Shown here one piece after another: positions 18,111-27,141 of a DNA stretch of 64,000 nucleotides (position 1 is its first letter; each line of letters opens with the position of its first letter). The position numbers were made by a program, and so were the translations under genes. The notes under the pieces were generated by a model, which ran no database searches, was not told the origin of the DNA, and saw only the letters and a list, made by a program, of their open reading frames with translations. Source of the DNA: Oscillospiraceae bacterium (GTDB lineage Bacteria > Bacillota > Clostridia > Oscillospirales > Oscillospiraceae); contig JAFYVL010000034.1 of NCBI GenBank assembly GCA_017549125.1, forward strand, positions 54,121 to 118,120, written 5' to 3'.

Positions 18111-18152
18111 AAAATTCCCGAAATGCGTCAGCATTTCGGGAATTTTGTTGTT
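18111..18152 (+). terminator. Likely terminator downstream of giant gene 1
   Basis: A 16-bp inverted repeat, 18111-18126 with 18131-18146, and a 4-base loop, followed by an interrupted T-rich tail. It lies about 150 bases after the stop codon; 17965-18110 between them contains no gene that I can support. Confidence 0.7.
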
Positions 18153-18159
18153 TGTCTTG

Positions 18160-18384
18160 CAAAAAAATTTTCCACTTCAAAACTGCGTAGCACCTATAAA
18201 AGGCAGAGATTCGTGCCAATCAAGGCAAAAAAGCGTATGACGTAAGCGGATTGAAAAAATTTGCTTGAAACAGACTATGCCTTTATCATACCTTCACCTA
18301 CATAGGCGACAGTGCCTACTACAGCACATCCAGTAAAATTATTTATTACCATCGGGGTAAAAAATGGAAAAATATTACACCATA
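18160..18384. other. Non-coding upstream region of giant gene 2
   Basis: No gene is seen. The last 60 bases before the operator resemble the region before 10274: the 25-base box at 18326-18350 matches 10214-10238 and lies 59 rather than 60 bases before the first operator repeat. This shows that the upstream control regions of the two giant genes were duplicated together. Confidence 0.65.
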
Positions 18385-18419
18385 TTGAAACTTTTCCTCA
18401 CGGAATTGACACTTTGTCC
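18385..18419 (+). promoter_or_regulatory. Tandem direct-repeat operator upstream of giant gene 2
   Basis: TTGAAACTTTTCC at 18385 and TTGACACTTTGTCC at 18406, 21 bases apart and ending two bases before the -35. Same sequence class, period and promoter distance as at 10274-10308. Confidence 0.7.
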
Positions 18420-18421
18420 TA

Positions 18422-18450
18422 TTGCATAAATGAATAAATGTGTATATAAT
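18422..18450 (+). promoter_or_regulatory. Promoter of giant gene 2
   Basis: TTGCAT (18422-18427), 17-base spacer, TATAAT (18445-18450), with flanking sequence nearly identical to the promoter at 10311-10339. Confidence 0.8.
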
Positions 18451-18499
18451 TATATTAGAGCAATATACACAAAAATTTTATTGAAGCGAGGAGAATAGT

Positions 18500-21400
18500 A
18501 TGAAAACCAACAGAATCCTATCATTACTTTTGGCGTTGGTGATGCTACTGGGCTTACTGCCTGTTGTTCAGCTGACAGCAAAGGCGGCAGAGACCTTTAA
18601 TCCCACGCCAGCGTTCCCGGCAGACAGTGTCGAGCCGATTATCTTGTATGAGGAGAACTTTGACTCCACGGTTGGCACCGTAACCTTAAATGCCGGTAAC
18701 AACTATGTGGGAGATGCCGCGGGATGGGTATATCACCAGAAAAGTGATAACAGCGCAGCCTATATCCAGGACGGCAAATTGTATGTCTCCGGCAGCCGCT
18801 ACGATATGCTCTATCGTGACGGCGGACAGGCTTGGGGTAACTATATCCTGGAAGCAGATTTCTGCTACACCGAGGATTGCCAAAGCAGTGCATGGGGCGG
18901 TATGATGTATAATTTCCAGTCTACCACCAAGTGGCAGAAGGTAGGTATTTCTCTTGCAGGTTCCGCCTCTGCCAATGGCTATGATGGAAATTGGACCAAC
19001 AATTCCAGCTCGCTGAACAAGCTGAATATGAAGACTGCCGGTTTGACGGTTCCCGGTTTGGGAGATCCCTTCCGCATGAAGGTGGCAGTACATAACAAGA
19101 CTGCTGATTTTTACTATGCCATGCTTAATGCCGATGGCACAATGAAGACCGATTGGATCTTGCTCAAGAGTATCAGTAATATTCCTGCGGATGCACAGAC
19201 CGGCACCATTGGCTTCATGACCAGCTCTGACGGCAAATATGCCAGCTACTGGGTGGATAATATCAAGTGCTATTCCTATAACAATATCAGCTATACAGAG
19301 GATTTTGAATCCTATGGGGATATCACCTTAACTGCGGATGCTGACAATACGGACATTGGCGTATACTATGATAAAAACCATGACAGCAGTACTGCCAGCA
19401 TTCAGGATGGTCGTCTGTATTTAAACGGTGGTGGCACTGGCTTTGATGCCATTTTCCTGAATATGGGCAAAAATTGGACCAACTACACCCTGGAAGCAGA
19501 CATGACCTTCACAGAGGCCTACACAGGTTGGGCAGGTCTTTTGTACCGCAGTACAGATGTAGACAATTTCCAAAAGGTGATGTTGGGCACCAACGGCAGA
19601 GTGAACATGAATGGTCAGCTTGACGGTTCCTGGTATAAGAATAAGGAAAATGTCACTTTGGGATATGCTGATGTAAGTGCCACTGTGGAGATCCCCACTC
19701 GTATTCGCGTCGTTGCGGAGGAAGGTACTGCAAAAATGTATGTGGCCTTCTATGATACGGAAACCGGTGTGCTGGGTGACTTTACCACAGAGCCCATCTG
19801 GCAAATCTCCGATACCTTTGATGATATTCACATGACCGGTACTGCCGGTGTGATGGTTGGCGGTGGATCCAACAGCAAAACCTGTAGTGTGTGGGTAGAT
19901 AATATTTGGGTCAGCCGGGGCAGCGACCGTATGACACCTGCTCCTGAGGCTGCCAACGCAGCAGATATTTATGAGCCCACCAGCGGTATTGTGAATCCTC
20001 CTGTGGTGGTGCAGCAGCTGAAAGATGTGCTGCCTGCCGTGAGCGGCCAGCGCCCTGCAGTTGTCATGATGGAAGTGGACGAAAACATGAATGTGCTGGG
20101 GGCAGAGGGGACAGTTGTTACCTCCGTCAGCGAATTCATTGATACCTACCGTTATGTACTTATCCCTGCGTTTATTATTGATTCTCAAGCAGAAGCACAG
20201 AGCCTTGCACAATTGCTGCAGGAGAAAAACCTCATTGACTGCTATGTAATGGCAGAGGCAGCAAATGCATCTTTGGTTCGTGCTGTGCGTATGGCTAATA
20301 CCACAACGTCTGCCATTACCGGTGCGTTGATCTTTGATGATCTGACCACGGAAACTGCCCGCAAAAATGCCCGGGCTCTGGTGGCAGACAACATGAGCTA
20401 TGTGGCAATTTCCAGAACACCGTTGACCGCGGCAGATGCCAATTACTTCAATGTCCGTCAGATCGCCGCATGGAGCTGGGCAGAGAATCAAGCGGATGTT
20501 TTTGCTGCTGTTGCCAATGGCAACCACGGCATTATCAGTACCGATACGGCTATGGTCTACAATGTATATGAGAGCATTACCGAAACCACCGTCAGCGGTA
20601 AGCCCATTATCATTGCCCACCGGGGTGCCAACAACCAGCAGGGCGTGGGCTACCCGGAGAATACACTCATTGGCTATGAGGCTGCCCAAGAGGTGTTTGG
20701 TGCCGATGCCATTGAGATCGATGTACGCCTAACTTCCGATGGCTATGTGTATCTTATGCACGATGGTACCGTTGACCGTACCACCAACGGCACAGGTAAC
20801 GGTGCGGATTACACCCTGGGAGAACTGAAAAACCTCGTGGCGGATGAAATCGCCGGCATGGAGACCACCGTTCCCACTCTGGAGGAACTGCTCCAGAAGT
20901 ACCAGGGCACAGATCTGGTGGTATACTGCCATATTAATATTAAAACCGATGACAATGTGGCTGCTTTCAGCCATCTGATCGAAAAGTACGGTTTCCAGGA
21001 TAATATTCTGTTCTTTGTCTCCTATGCAAACCGTGCTGATTTCAATTCCAATACAGACCGCACCGCAAGCAGTACCACCTACGGCTTTACCGATCAGAAG
21101 GTGGTTACCGACGGTATCGTGTTCACCTCCGGTGATACGGATATCCTGTCGGGTCTCAGCACCGATGTGGAAGGCATTGTTGCCATGCGCAATGGCTTGA
21201 CTGCCTATAACTACCAGCCCCTATTCTATAAGTATTCCAACTACGGAGCAATTTGGGGCACAGAATCCTTCTATTACCAGCTGTCTGCCCGTGGTTTTGT
21301 GAATTCCCATTCCATTACCAACGGACAGGATGTGATGGACGATCTGGCATTGACCGGTGCCGGTGTCACCGGCTATCTGACAGATAGCTTGGATAAGTGT

Positions 21401-24400
21401 GATGACTACCATTACATGGTAGAGGCAACCGACGAGCTTCTGACTGTGGGTCAGGGCTTGAATCTGACAAAGCAGCTGCAAATGACCGTGGGAACTACAG
21501 AGACCTCCTGCGGTATTACCCAGCTGAGCGGCCCTGCTCTGGTGGAAACAGAGAACGGCTATACTCTCACAGAAGCAGGAGAGGTTACCCTGGTGTACTA
21601 TGCTACCCGCACTGCTGACGGCGGCAGTACCTACCGGGTGTACAGCCAGCCTGTCACCGTAACCTTTAGCGATGAAATTCCTGCTGCAGATGTGGCAGTT
21701 GTGAACGATACCTATTACAAGACCGTCCAGGCGGCTGTGGATGCTGCAAACGGCGGAATTGTAACCCTGCTGGCAGACTCCCAGGAGGATATCACCGTCA
21801 CCGGCGATCTGTACCTGGATCTGAATGGCTATAGCTTGCAGAAGGTGACTATCACCGACGGTACTCTGTACGGCATGGACAGCGCAACCAACGAATATGC
21901 TGCCAGCGGTGCAAAGATTGGTACTGTAGATGGAACTTATGCATCCCATTACCGCCATGTCGATGCCAAGCGATATTTGGCAATCGCTGAGGATGATGGC
22001 GTATCCTTCCATCGCTTCTACATGGGCATTACTAAGGTGAGCCTGGAGCCTGCTGTGACCGGCTTTGGCTACAAGGCTGAGTTTTACGGCGATGAAGCTG
22101 TGCAGGCAAAGATTTCCTCCATCGGCTATACTCTGTGGCTGGATGGCGGCAAGGAAGTGACCCGTAGCACCACCTTTAAGAACCTGCTGACCCTGCGCTT
22201 GAAGAATTACGATGTAGCCGGCTACGGTGAGACTGCTGTGAACGCCAAGGTATTTGTGACCTTGACGGATGGCACTACCATTGAGAGCTTGCCTACTGCA
22301 TACAGTATGCGCCAAATGCTGGAGCTGATCGCGGCTACCTTCGATTCCTATGAAGTTGCACAGAAAAAGGCTGTGCAGGCCATGTGTCTGGCCCATGAGA
22401 CGACAGCTAATTGGGATATCGCATCGATTCTGAATTGGAAAGAGATCGTAGCCTTCTTCGGTGCATCCGCAGAGCATACCACCTCTGCACAGTTTGATCT
22501 GTCCCAGGATACCGGTGCAAATTCCGGCACGGTGAATGTGTCCGAGAACGGCATTTCCCTGGGCTATGTGGACAGCTTCCAGGAAGAAAACTTCTACTTT
22601 GAATCCAAGATTCACATTAACAGCATTAAATCTACGGAAAGCTATCCCAAGTTCGGTCTGTTCATCCAGGACGGCAGTATTCGACATCACTTCTATGTGG
22701 ATATGAACACGGCTCTGACCGCCACCAAGGTGGGCAGAATGACCGTTACCAATGGCAATTACGATTGGGACAATATCAACACTGCTACCATCAGCGGCAT
22801 GGCCTTCTCCGGTGAGGGCGAGTACATCACCATGGGCGTGCTGAAGGACGGTAAGTTCTTGCACTTGTTCGTGGATGGCAAGCATGCTTTGTCCTATGAA
22901 AGTGCCATGACCGGCACGGCTGTTGCAGGTGTGTTTGGCTTTAACACCAGCATGACCTTGACAGAGTATTTTGCAGATACCTCTGCCCAAGGCATGGCAG
23001 CCAAGAAAGCCTTGGTTCCCCGTTATGCGGTTACCAAGGGCAATGAATCTGTCATGTCCTACGATGCGGCTACGGATACCATTACTATTGATATGGATGG
23101 ATCTTCCACCCGTAACCAGGCGAATCTGTATGAGAATGGTGTGATTGTCAGCGGCGAGCGTTTTGCTGTGACCGGTCACATGAAGGTGGAAAATACCCCC
23201 AGCAGCGGCAGCGCAGCCGGCAAGATCGAGTTCCAGGTTGCCAACGGCACCAGTAATTTCGTGAAGGCCACCATCTACCGTTTTAACGGCGCAACGTCCG
23301 CCAATAACAGCGTTTATATCAATGCCGCTGATGCTATTAACGGCAGAACCCCCATGGGCTATTCTAAGCCCAATGCAGACGGCACCTTTACCATTACCGG
23401 TTCTTCTCCCGACAATCTGCCTGCAGGTGACCCCTATGAGGCAGATTATCAGGTGATCTACGAAAACGGCACAGTTTATATTGCGCTGGACGGTGTCCTG
23501 GTATACCGCTTTGAGGGCACATTCGGGGAAATGGAGTACCTGTTCGGTGTTACCCAGTATGCGGATGTGACCTACACCAATACCAAGGTGACCTACGATG
23601 CCCATGAGATCGCTAAGATGGCAGATCCCTACCGTCTGGAGCAGAACAATGGCATTTCCATGACCACCAACAACGCATCTGTCAGCGAAGATTCCGGCAT
23701 CTATACCCTGGATGCTACCACCTACGAGGGCGAAACCGTTCTCAAGGACAGCGCACTTCTGGAGGAGTCCTGCTACCGTGTGGGCGGTACTTTGTTTAAC
23801 AATGGTACTGCGGACTGGGCACAGGCACAGATCACCGTTAAGTCTGATGATTCCCATGCAGTTCGCTTCGTTTTGGAGCGCACCAACAACGGTTATTATC
23901 AGGTCTTTACAGAGAAGAACTTTAACGATCCCAACTGGGCAAACTGGGCCATTATCATTCCTCCCAGCAAGCAGGCTGTGAACCGTATGAACTTTGATGT
24001 GGTGGTCATTGAAGATACCCTGTATCTGATCATCGACAATCTGATTTACTACAGCAAGCAGTACGAGGGCATTTTTGATAAGAGCTTTGTGACCATTGGC
24101 GGTCAGAATGTGTCCATGACCGTTTCCAACATGAACGGTGAGATCTTTGCCGATGTGGCTAGCGCCCAGGCTTATGTGGACGGCAAGGCAGGATACAAGT
24201 ACATTTCCAACTACAAGAACGCAATCAATACCCGTTATGACCGTTACTTTGGCGATGGCGTTACCACCAAGACCGGCGGTACATTGCTTTTGGGTTCTTC
24301 TACCATTGATTACTGGGGTGTGGAGAAGTACTCCGGTGTCAACAGCTGGACCGCAAAGACGGGCCTGATTGACCATGTGAACGGCTACAACGTGGGCATT

Positions 24401-26038
24401 GGCGGCACTTGTGTAGAGGACTGGCTGTATGCTTACGATAAGCTGATCGTACCTTTCAATGCTTCCCGATTCGTAGTTTATATCGGCGGCAATGATATTA
24501 GTGTGAAGGGCGCAACCGGTGCAGATACCGTCAAGGAACTGCAGACTCTGCTGGAAAAGATCCATACAGATTTCCCGGACAGCGAGATCATTTACATCTA
24601 TACCCAGATTACCCCCGGCTCTTTTGCCAATGGCGTTCGCACAAAGTACGAGAACGCAGAATATGTGCGCTTGTGCAAGGAGTACTGCGAATCCCAGGAT
24701 TGGATCCGGGCCATTGATGCCAACCATCTGCTGACCACCGAGGACGGCATGAACTGCAATCCCGACCTGTTCTATCCCGATAATGTCCATCTCAATGAGA
24801 CCGGTTACGGCATTTGGGGCGATTATCTGTATGAGCAGATCTTCCAGTATGATGTAAAGCCCTTCTTCGGCAGTGTTGGAAACTATAGCACCACCGCCCA
24901 TTTGGATCTGTCTGAGGATACCGGTGCTAATACCGGCACGGTTACTGTGACCGAAAATGGCATTGCCTTCGGTTATATCGCAGGCTTCCAGGAGGAGAAT
25001 TTCTACTTCGAGACCAAGATCCATGTCAATGGCATTAAGTCCACAGAAAGCTATCCCAAGTTTGGCCTGTTTGTCCGTGGCAATGACAGCAAGCGCCACA
25101 ACTTCTATGTGGATATGAAGACCGATCTGACCGCTACCGTGGTTGGCCGTATGACCAACACCGACGGCAAGGATAACTGGTCGGACATCAACAAGGCAAC
25201 CTTGTCTAACCTGGCATTCTCCGGTGAGGGCGAGTACATCACCATGGGTGTGTTGAAGGACGGCAAGTGCCTGCACCTGTTTGTGGACGGCAATTATGTG
25301 CTGACCTACGAAAGCGAGATTACCGGCAAGGCTATGGCAGGTATCTTCGGTTTCAACACCGGCATGACCCTGACCGAGTACTATACCGAGACCTCTGCGG
25401 AAGCCCTGGCAGCCAAGAAGGCTCTGATTCCTCACTATATTGTTACCAAGGGTAGCGCATCTGTCATGTCCTATGATGCGGCTACGGATGCCATTATCAT
25501 TGATATGGATGCTTCCAATACCCGTAACCAGGCACAGCTGGTATACAACGGTGTTCCTGTGCTGGCGGAAAACTTTGCGGTGACCGGTCATATCAAGGTA
25601 GAAAATACCAAGAGTACCGGCTCAGCTGCAAGTCAGTTGGAGTTCCAGGTGGCACAGGATACCAACAATTTCCTGAAAATGACCGTATACCGTTATGGTA
25701 CGACCAATAACAGCGTCTACATCAATACCGCAGATGCCGGCAATGGCAGCAAGGCCACCGGCTATGCTTACCAGAAGGCAGACGGCAGCTTTGGCACCCA
25801 GAGTGCCAAGACCAACAATCTGGCAGCCGGTGATCCTTATGAGGTAGATTATAAGGTGATCTTTGAAAATGGCGTGATCTATCTGGAATTGGACGGCGTA
25901 CTGGTCTATAAGTTCCAAAGCACCTTTGGCGCTTCTAAGTATTACTTTGGTGTAACAAAGTACGCAGATGCGACTTATACCAACACTCAGGTCACTTACG
26001 ATGCCGAGGAAATTGCGGCCATGACTGCAGCTTACTAA
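18500..26038 (+). CDS. Giant secreted protein with GDPD and SGNH-esterase domains
   Basis: A 2,512-residue exported protein; GCGAGGAG precedes the ATG and a Sec signal covers about 1-31. Two LamG/jelly-roll-like modules (about 45-265, 267-475) and an unassigned domain (about 490-695) come first. A glycerophosphodiester phosphodiesterase domain (about 700-985) has H707-R708-G709, E739, D741 and H754, then PTLEELL. After an Ig-like linker, the shared unknown module covers about 1066-1313. A beta module (about 1319-1709) is repeated at 2127-2512. Between the copies lie a module also found in the upstream giant protein (about 1714-1895) and an SGNH hydrolase (about 1895-2120) with GSS (S1934), GGND (N1998) and D2094xxH2097. 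All catalytic residues look intact, so two hydrolytic activities are likely. No wall-anchor motif. Genuine tandem paralog of the upstream gene in its promoter and C-terminal modules. Confidence 0.85.
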   Translation: MKTNRILSLLLALVMLLGLLPVVQLTAKAAETFNPTPAFPADSVEPIILYEENFDSTVGTVTLNAGNNYVGDAAGWVYHQKSDNSAAYIQDGKLYVSGSRYDMLYRDGGQAWGNYILEADFCYTEDCQSSAWGGMMYNFQSTTKWQKVGISLAGSASANGYDGNWTNNSSSLNKLNMKTAGLTVPGLGDPFRMKVAVHNKTADFYYAMLNADGTMKTDWILLKSISNIPADAQTGTIGFMTSSDGKYASYWVDNIKCYSYNNISYTEDFESYGDITLTADADNTDIGVYYDKNHDSSTASIQDGRLYLNGGGTGFDAIFLNMGKNWTNYTLEADMTFTEAYTGWAGLLYRSTDVDNFQKVMLGTNGRVNMNGQLDGSWYKNKENVTLGYADVSATVEIPTRIRVVAEEGTAKMYVAFYDTETGVLGDFTTEPIWQISDTFDDIHMTGTAGVMVGGGSNSKTCSVWVDNIWVSRGSDRMTPAPEAANAADIYEPTSGIVNPPVVVQQLKDVLPAVSGQRPAVVMMEVDENMNVLGAEGTVVTSVSEFIDTYRYVLIPAFIIDSQAEAQSLAQLLQEKNLIDCYVMAEAANASLVRAVRMANTTTSAITGALIFDDLTTETARKNARALVADNMSYVAISRTPLTAADANYFNVRQIAAWSWAENQADVFAAVANGNHGIISTDTAMVYNVYESITETTVSGKPIIIAHRGANNQQGVGYPENTLIGYEAAQEVFGADAIEIDVRLTSDGYVYLMHDGTVDRTTNGTGNGADYTLGELKNLVADEIAGMETTVPTLEELLQKYQGTDLVVYCHINIKTDDNVAAFSHLIEKYGFQDNILFFVSYANRADFNSNTDRTASSTTYGFTDQKVVTDGIVFTSGDTDILSGLSTDVEGIVAMRNGLTAYNYQPLFYKYSNYGAIWGTESFYYQLSARGFVNSHSITNGQDVMDDLALTGAGVTGYLTDSLDKCDDYHYMVEATDELLTVGQGLNLTKQLQMTVGTTETSCGITQLSGPALVETENGYTLTEAGEVTLVYYATRTADGGSTYRVYSQPVTVTFSDEIPAADVAVVNDTYYKTVQAAVDAANGGIVTLLADSQEDITVTGDLYLDLNGYSLQKVTITDGTLYGMDSATNEYAASGAKIGTVDGTYASHYRHVDAKRYLAIAEDDGVSFHRFYMGITKVSLEPAVTGFGYKAEFYGDEAVQAKISSIGYTLWLDGGKEVTRSTTFKNLLTLRLKNYDVAGYGETAVNAKVFVTLTDGTTIESLPTAYSMRQMLELIAATFDSYEVAQKKAVQAMCLAHETTANWDIASILNWKEIVAFFGASAEHTTSAQFDLSQDTGANSGTVNVSENGISLGYVDSFQEENFYFESKIHINSIKSTESYPKFGLFIQDGSIRHHFYVDMNTALTATKVGRMTVTNGNYDWDNINTATISGMAFSGEGEYITMGVLKDGKFLHLFVDGKHALSYESAMTGTAVAGVFGFNTSMTLTEYFADTSAQGMAAKKALVPRYAVTKGNESVMSYDAATDTITIDMDGSSTRNQANLYENGVIVSGERFAVTGHMKVENTPSSGSAAGKIEFQVANGTSNFVKATIYRFNGATSANNSVYINAADAINGRTPMGYSKPNADGTFTITGSSPDNLPAGDPYEADYQVIYENGTVYIALDGVLVYRFEGTFGEMEYLFGVTQYADVTYTNTKVTYDAHEIAKMADPYRLEQNNGISMTTNNASVSEDSGIYTLDATTYEGETVLKDSALLEESCYRVGGTLFNNGTADWAQAQITVKSDDSHAVRFVLERTNNGYYQVFTEKNFNDPNWANWAIIIPPSKQAVNRMNFDVVVIEDTLYLIIDNLIYYSKQYEGIFDKSFVTIGGQNVSMTVSNMNGEIFADVASAQAYVDGKAGYKYISNYKNAINTRYDRYFGDGVTTKTGGTLLLGSSTIDYWGVEKYSGVNSWTAKTGLIDHVNGYNVGIGGTCVEDWLYAYDKLIVPFNASRFVVYIGGNDISVKGATGADTVKELQTLLEKIHTDFPDSEIIYIYTQITPGSFANGVRTKYENAEYVRLCKEYCESQDWIRAIDANHLLTTEDGMNCNPDLFYPDNVHLNETGYGIWGDYLYEQIFQYDVKPFFGSVGNYSTTAHLDLSEDTGANTGTVTVTENGIAFGYIAGFQEENFYFETKIHVNGIKSTESYPKFGLFVRGNDSKRHNFYVDMKTDLTATVVGRMTNTDGKDNWSDINKATLSNLAFSGEGEYITMGVLKDGKCLHLFVDGNYVLTYESEITGKAMAGIFGFNTGMTLTEYYTETSAEALAAKKALIPHYIVTKGSASVMSYDAATDAIIIDMDASNTRNQAQLVYNGVPVLAENFAVTGHIKVENTKSTGSAASQLEFQVAQDTNNFLKMTVYRYGTTNNSVYINTADAGNGSKATGYAYQKADGSFGTQSAKTNNLAAGDPYEVDYKVIFENGVIYLELDGVLVYKFQSTFGASKYYFGVTKYADATYTNTQVTYDAEEIAAMTAAY

Positions 26039-26084
26039 TAATGACCGTGCAGTGGGCGACCGCAACGAATTAAAAATTCCAACA

Positions 26085-26109
26085 GTAGGGGAGGGTCATT
26101 GACCCTCCC
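26085..26109. repeat. Dispersed palindromic repeat, family 1
   Basis: A 25-base element with core GGGAGGGTC-nn-TGACCCTCCC, present with identical length at 39425-39449 and 40144-40168; only the central two bases differ. It is intergenic in all three places. Confidence 0.8.
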
Positions 26110-26113
26110 CAAA

Positions 26114-26175
26114 ACCTTCCCCTTTGGGGAAGGTGGCAACCCCCCGGCTCGCAACGAGCCGGGGGGTTGTCGGAT
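26114..26175. repeat. Composite palindromic repeat, family 3
   Basis: Two adjacent hairpins: ACCTTCCCC-TTT-GGGGAAGGT (26114-26134) and a 14-bp GC-rich stem (26138-26151 with 26155-26168), ending GTCGGATGAGG. A diverged relative with the same GGGGAAGGTGGC and GGATGAGG ends lies at 53459-53518. The second hairpin may also act as a terminator for giant gene 2 or the convergent araC gene, but the T-run is short. Confidence 0.65.
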
Positions 26176-26188
26176 GAGGTGAAAACAA

Positions 26189-26992
26189 TTATTCCTTATT
26201 TGGACTATGTCCATGGTATTTTATGTAAGCTCTATAGAAGGTGGAATAATCCCGGAAACCGCATTGGGTGTAAATATCTGTGGGTTTTCCGCCCTGGGTG
26301 ATCAGCTGTTGTGCCGTCATCATGCGTCTGGCGGCAATGTATCTACCCACCGAAATGCCTGTGGCCTTAATAAACCGCTGGTGCAATTGAGTACGGCTGA
26401 TAAAGAAGCGGTCGCAGAGGGTTTGGGTAGAGATCTGCTCATGGAGATTCTCCTTGATGTACTGCATAATGCGATATTCCAAAGGTTCTTTTTCTGATTC
26501 CAGATAGGGCTGGGAAAACTCCTCGTAAAGTTGCTCTAAAAGCCCGGTCAGCTTAAATAAAATAGTTTGTCGATTGGGATTGTTTCGCATGCTGTTGATA
26601 ATCTGCGACCATTCCAGCTTACTGGATTTACTTTGGCGATACAGATTGCGCTTGCCGATCTGCCGCTCAAAGAAGGGGCGGAGTATGGTTCTCTGGGAAT
26701 CCATGGAGTCGAATAGGGAAGCGTGAAAACGAATCACCGTTCGGTCGTAGGGGGCAGAGGGGTTCACTTCCATGTAGTGTGCTTCGTTGGGCTGGATCAG
26801 AATCAGATCTCCCGGATTGACAGGATAGGCGCTGCCCTCTACATGGAAAACACCCTTGCATTGATGGATGCACAAGATCTCACAGCTCTGGGGATGATGG
26901 TGCAAATTCTGCTTGGAAGAATTGGGGGTCTCAAAGCGACCGTATGCCAGCCGCAGACCCTCTGCGTCGTATAAAATCTGCTCTTTTTCCAT
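26189..26992 (-). CDS. AraC-family transcriptional regulator
   Basis: A 267-residue regulator: N-terminal cupin sensing domain (about 20-105; HHHPQSCEILCI, PVNPGDLILIQPNEAHYME) and C-terminal AraC DNA-binding domain with two helix-turn-helix motifs (about 175-267; ISTQTLCDRFFISRTQLHQRF and the signature DIYTQCGFRDYSTFYRAYIKYHG). The start ending at 26992 has GGGAGG ahead of it; the longer frame would overlap the promoter. It is divergent from the ceramidase-family operon, so that operon is the most likely target; a sugar or lipid-derived ligand is possible. The giant genes end just downstream, convergently. Confidence 0.9.
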   Translation of the reverse strand: MEKEQILYDAEGLRLAYGRFETPNSSKQNLHHHPQSCEILCIHQCKGVFHVEGSAYPVNPGDLILIQPNEAHYMEVNPSAPYDRTVIRFHASLFDSMDSQRTILRPFFERQIGKRNLYRQSKSSKLEWSQIINSMRNNPNRQTILFKLTGLLEQLYEEFSQPYLESEKEPLEYRIMQYIKENLHEQISTQTLCDRFFISRTQLHQRFIKATGISVGRYIAARRMMTAQQLITQGGKPTDIYTQCGFRDYSTFYRAYIKYHGHSPNKE

Positions 26993-27023
26993 GTTCTTCC
27001 TCCCAAAATCAATTTCTGAGATT

Positions 27024-27052
27024 ACTATAGCATCCGACCGAACAAAAAGCAA
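27024..27052 (-). promoter_or_regulatory. Promoter of the araC gene
   Basis: On the minus strand TTGCTT (27047-27052), 17-base spacer, TATAGT (27024-27029), about 32 bases upstream of the chosen start. It supports the shorter start of the regulator. Confidence 0.75.
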
Positions 27053-27074
27053 TGTTTTTCGGGAAAAATTGTTA

Positions 27075-27103
27075 TGTAATTGCGTTCAGATTTAATTTAT
27101 AAT
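27075..27103 (+). promoter_or_regulatory. Candidate promoter of the ceramidase-family operon
   Basis: A perfect TATAAT (27098-27103) lacks a good -35: TGTAAT lies 17 bases upstream. A weak -35 beside a divergent AraC gene suggests dependence on an activator. Confidence 0.5.
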
Positions 27104-27141
27104 AGAAATGAAATTATATGCCCCAGAAAGGAGCATTGGTT

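Noticed and set aside
21221-25591. Very long minus-strand open frame (about 1,450 codons) opposite giant gene 2
   Set aside because: It mirrors the third-codon bias of the real gene, has no ribosome site or domain, and the plus strand has a signal peptide and intact catalytic motifs.
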